NCBI GenBank assembly: GCA_938004075.1
Contig: CALKWP010000093.1
Location: 1-6,507, forward strand
Direction of reading: 5' to 3'
Source of the DNA: an uncultured Methanomassiliicoccales archaeon
GTDB taxonomy: Archaea; Thermoplasmatota; Thermoplasmata; SG8-5
Length of the DNA stretch: 6,507 bases
The translations under genes were made by a program, and so were the position numbers. This document shows positions 6,391 through 6,507 of the stretch, in pieces. Numbering within the stretch: the first letter of the stretch is position 1; each line of letters starts with the position of its first letter. The notes beneath the pieces were generated by a model. The model had not been told where the DNA came from, did no database searches, and worked only from the letters and a program-made list of their open reading frames with translations.

Positions 6391-6454
6391 TTACACCCAG
6401 CCGCGGAGCTTTGCCGCATCGGCGACGCGCTTCACTGCGATCATGTAGGCCGCG
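6391..6454 (-). CDS. gdhA: Glutamate dehydrogenase C-terminus, truncated by adapter
   Basis: Reading the minus strand, a frame ending in TAA at 6393-6391 encodes AAYMIAVKRVADAAKLRGWV. This is the characteristic last helix of Glu/Leu/Phe/Val dehydrogenases of the hexameric GDH family. Only about 20 residues remain, because real sequence stops at about 6454. The enzyme interconverts glutamate with 2-oxoglutarate and ammonia using NAD(P)H. Its position, convergent with nfnAB across a shared hairpin, fits a redox and amino-acid fermentation neighbourhood. Leucine, phenylalanine or valine dehydrogenases share the fold and cannot be fully excluded from so short a tail. Confidence 0.72.
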
Positions 6455-6507
6455 AGATCGGAAGAGCGTCGTGTAGGGAAAGAGTGGAGAGCGGGGGGGT
6501 GGGTATG
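6455..6507 (+). other. Illumina TruSeq adapter read-through (non-biological)
   Basis: Thirty-two bases from 6455 to 6486 match the Illumina TruSeq universal adapter as read after a short insert, starting AGATCGGAAGAGCGTCGTGT. The remaining 21 bases follow the rest of that adapter loosely, with most mismatches changed to G (run GCGGGGGGGT), as expected from low-quality read ends. No biological meaning should be given to this stretch. Confidence 0.97.

Noticed and set aside
6486..6507. G-rich run as a possible G-quadruplex or regulatory element
   Set aside because: It continues directly from adapter sequence and matches adapter bases miscalled as G.

Overview
The window looks like the end of a contig from an anaerobic archaeon. 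Both divergent promoters have TATA boxes at archaeal spacing. The Shine-Dalgarno sites match the archaeal GGAGGTGA consensus. The gene set is soluble redox enzymes that move electrons between H2, ferredoxin and NAD(P)H. A euryarchaeal or Thermoplasmatota-like source is a guess; nothing here fixes the lineage.

Layout. Positions 1-3794 hold a tightly packed minus-strand operon, read right to left. First is a fusion protein (3794-2310) joining a [NiFe]-hydrogenase small-subunit domain, a two-cluster ferredoxin domain and a shortened, degenerate [FeFe]-hydrogenase H-cluster domain. Next is a NuoE/HydC-like [2Fe-2S] subunit (2313-1831). Last is a NuoF/HydB-like flavoprotein (1822 to beyond position 1), whose C-terminus runs into what looks like the start of a GltD/NfnB-type domain. 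A 261-bp divergent promoter region (3795-4055) separates this operon from a plus-strand pair, nfnA-nfnB (4056-6334), encoding an NADH-dependent ferredoxin:NADP+ oxidoreductase (sulfide dehydrogenase SudBA family). A hairpin at 6351-6379 lies between nfnB and the convergent C-terminus of a glutamate dehydrogenase gene. From 6455 to the end the sequence is Illumina adapter, not genome.

How they fit. The minus-strand operon has the subunit logic of trimeric HydABC or Hox diaphorase complexes: a NuoF-like flavin/NAD(H) subunit, a NuoE-like subunit and an iron-sulfur hydrogenase subunit. Its hydrogenase subunit is a [NiFe]/[FeFe] hybrid. No [NiFe] large subunit lies in the window. NfnAB would exchange reduced ferredoxin and NADH for NADPH, and glutamate dehydrogenase could use or produce that NAD(P)H. 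The hybrid subunit, with all four H-cluster cysteines kept but its catalytic surroundings replaced, is the most unusual item here.
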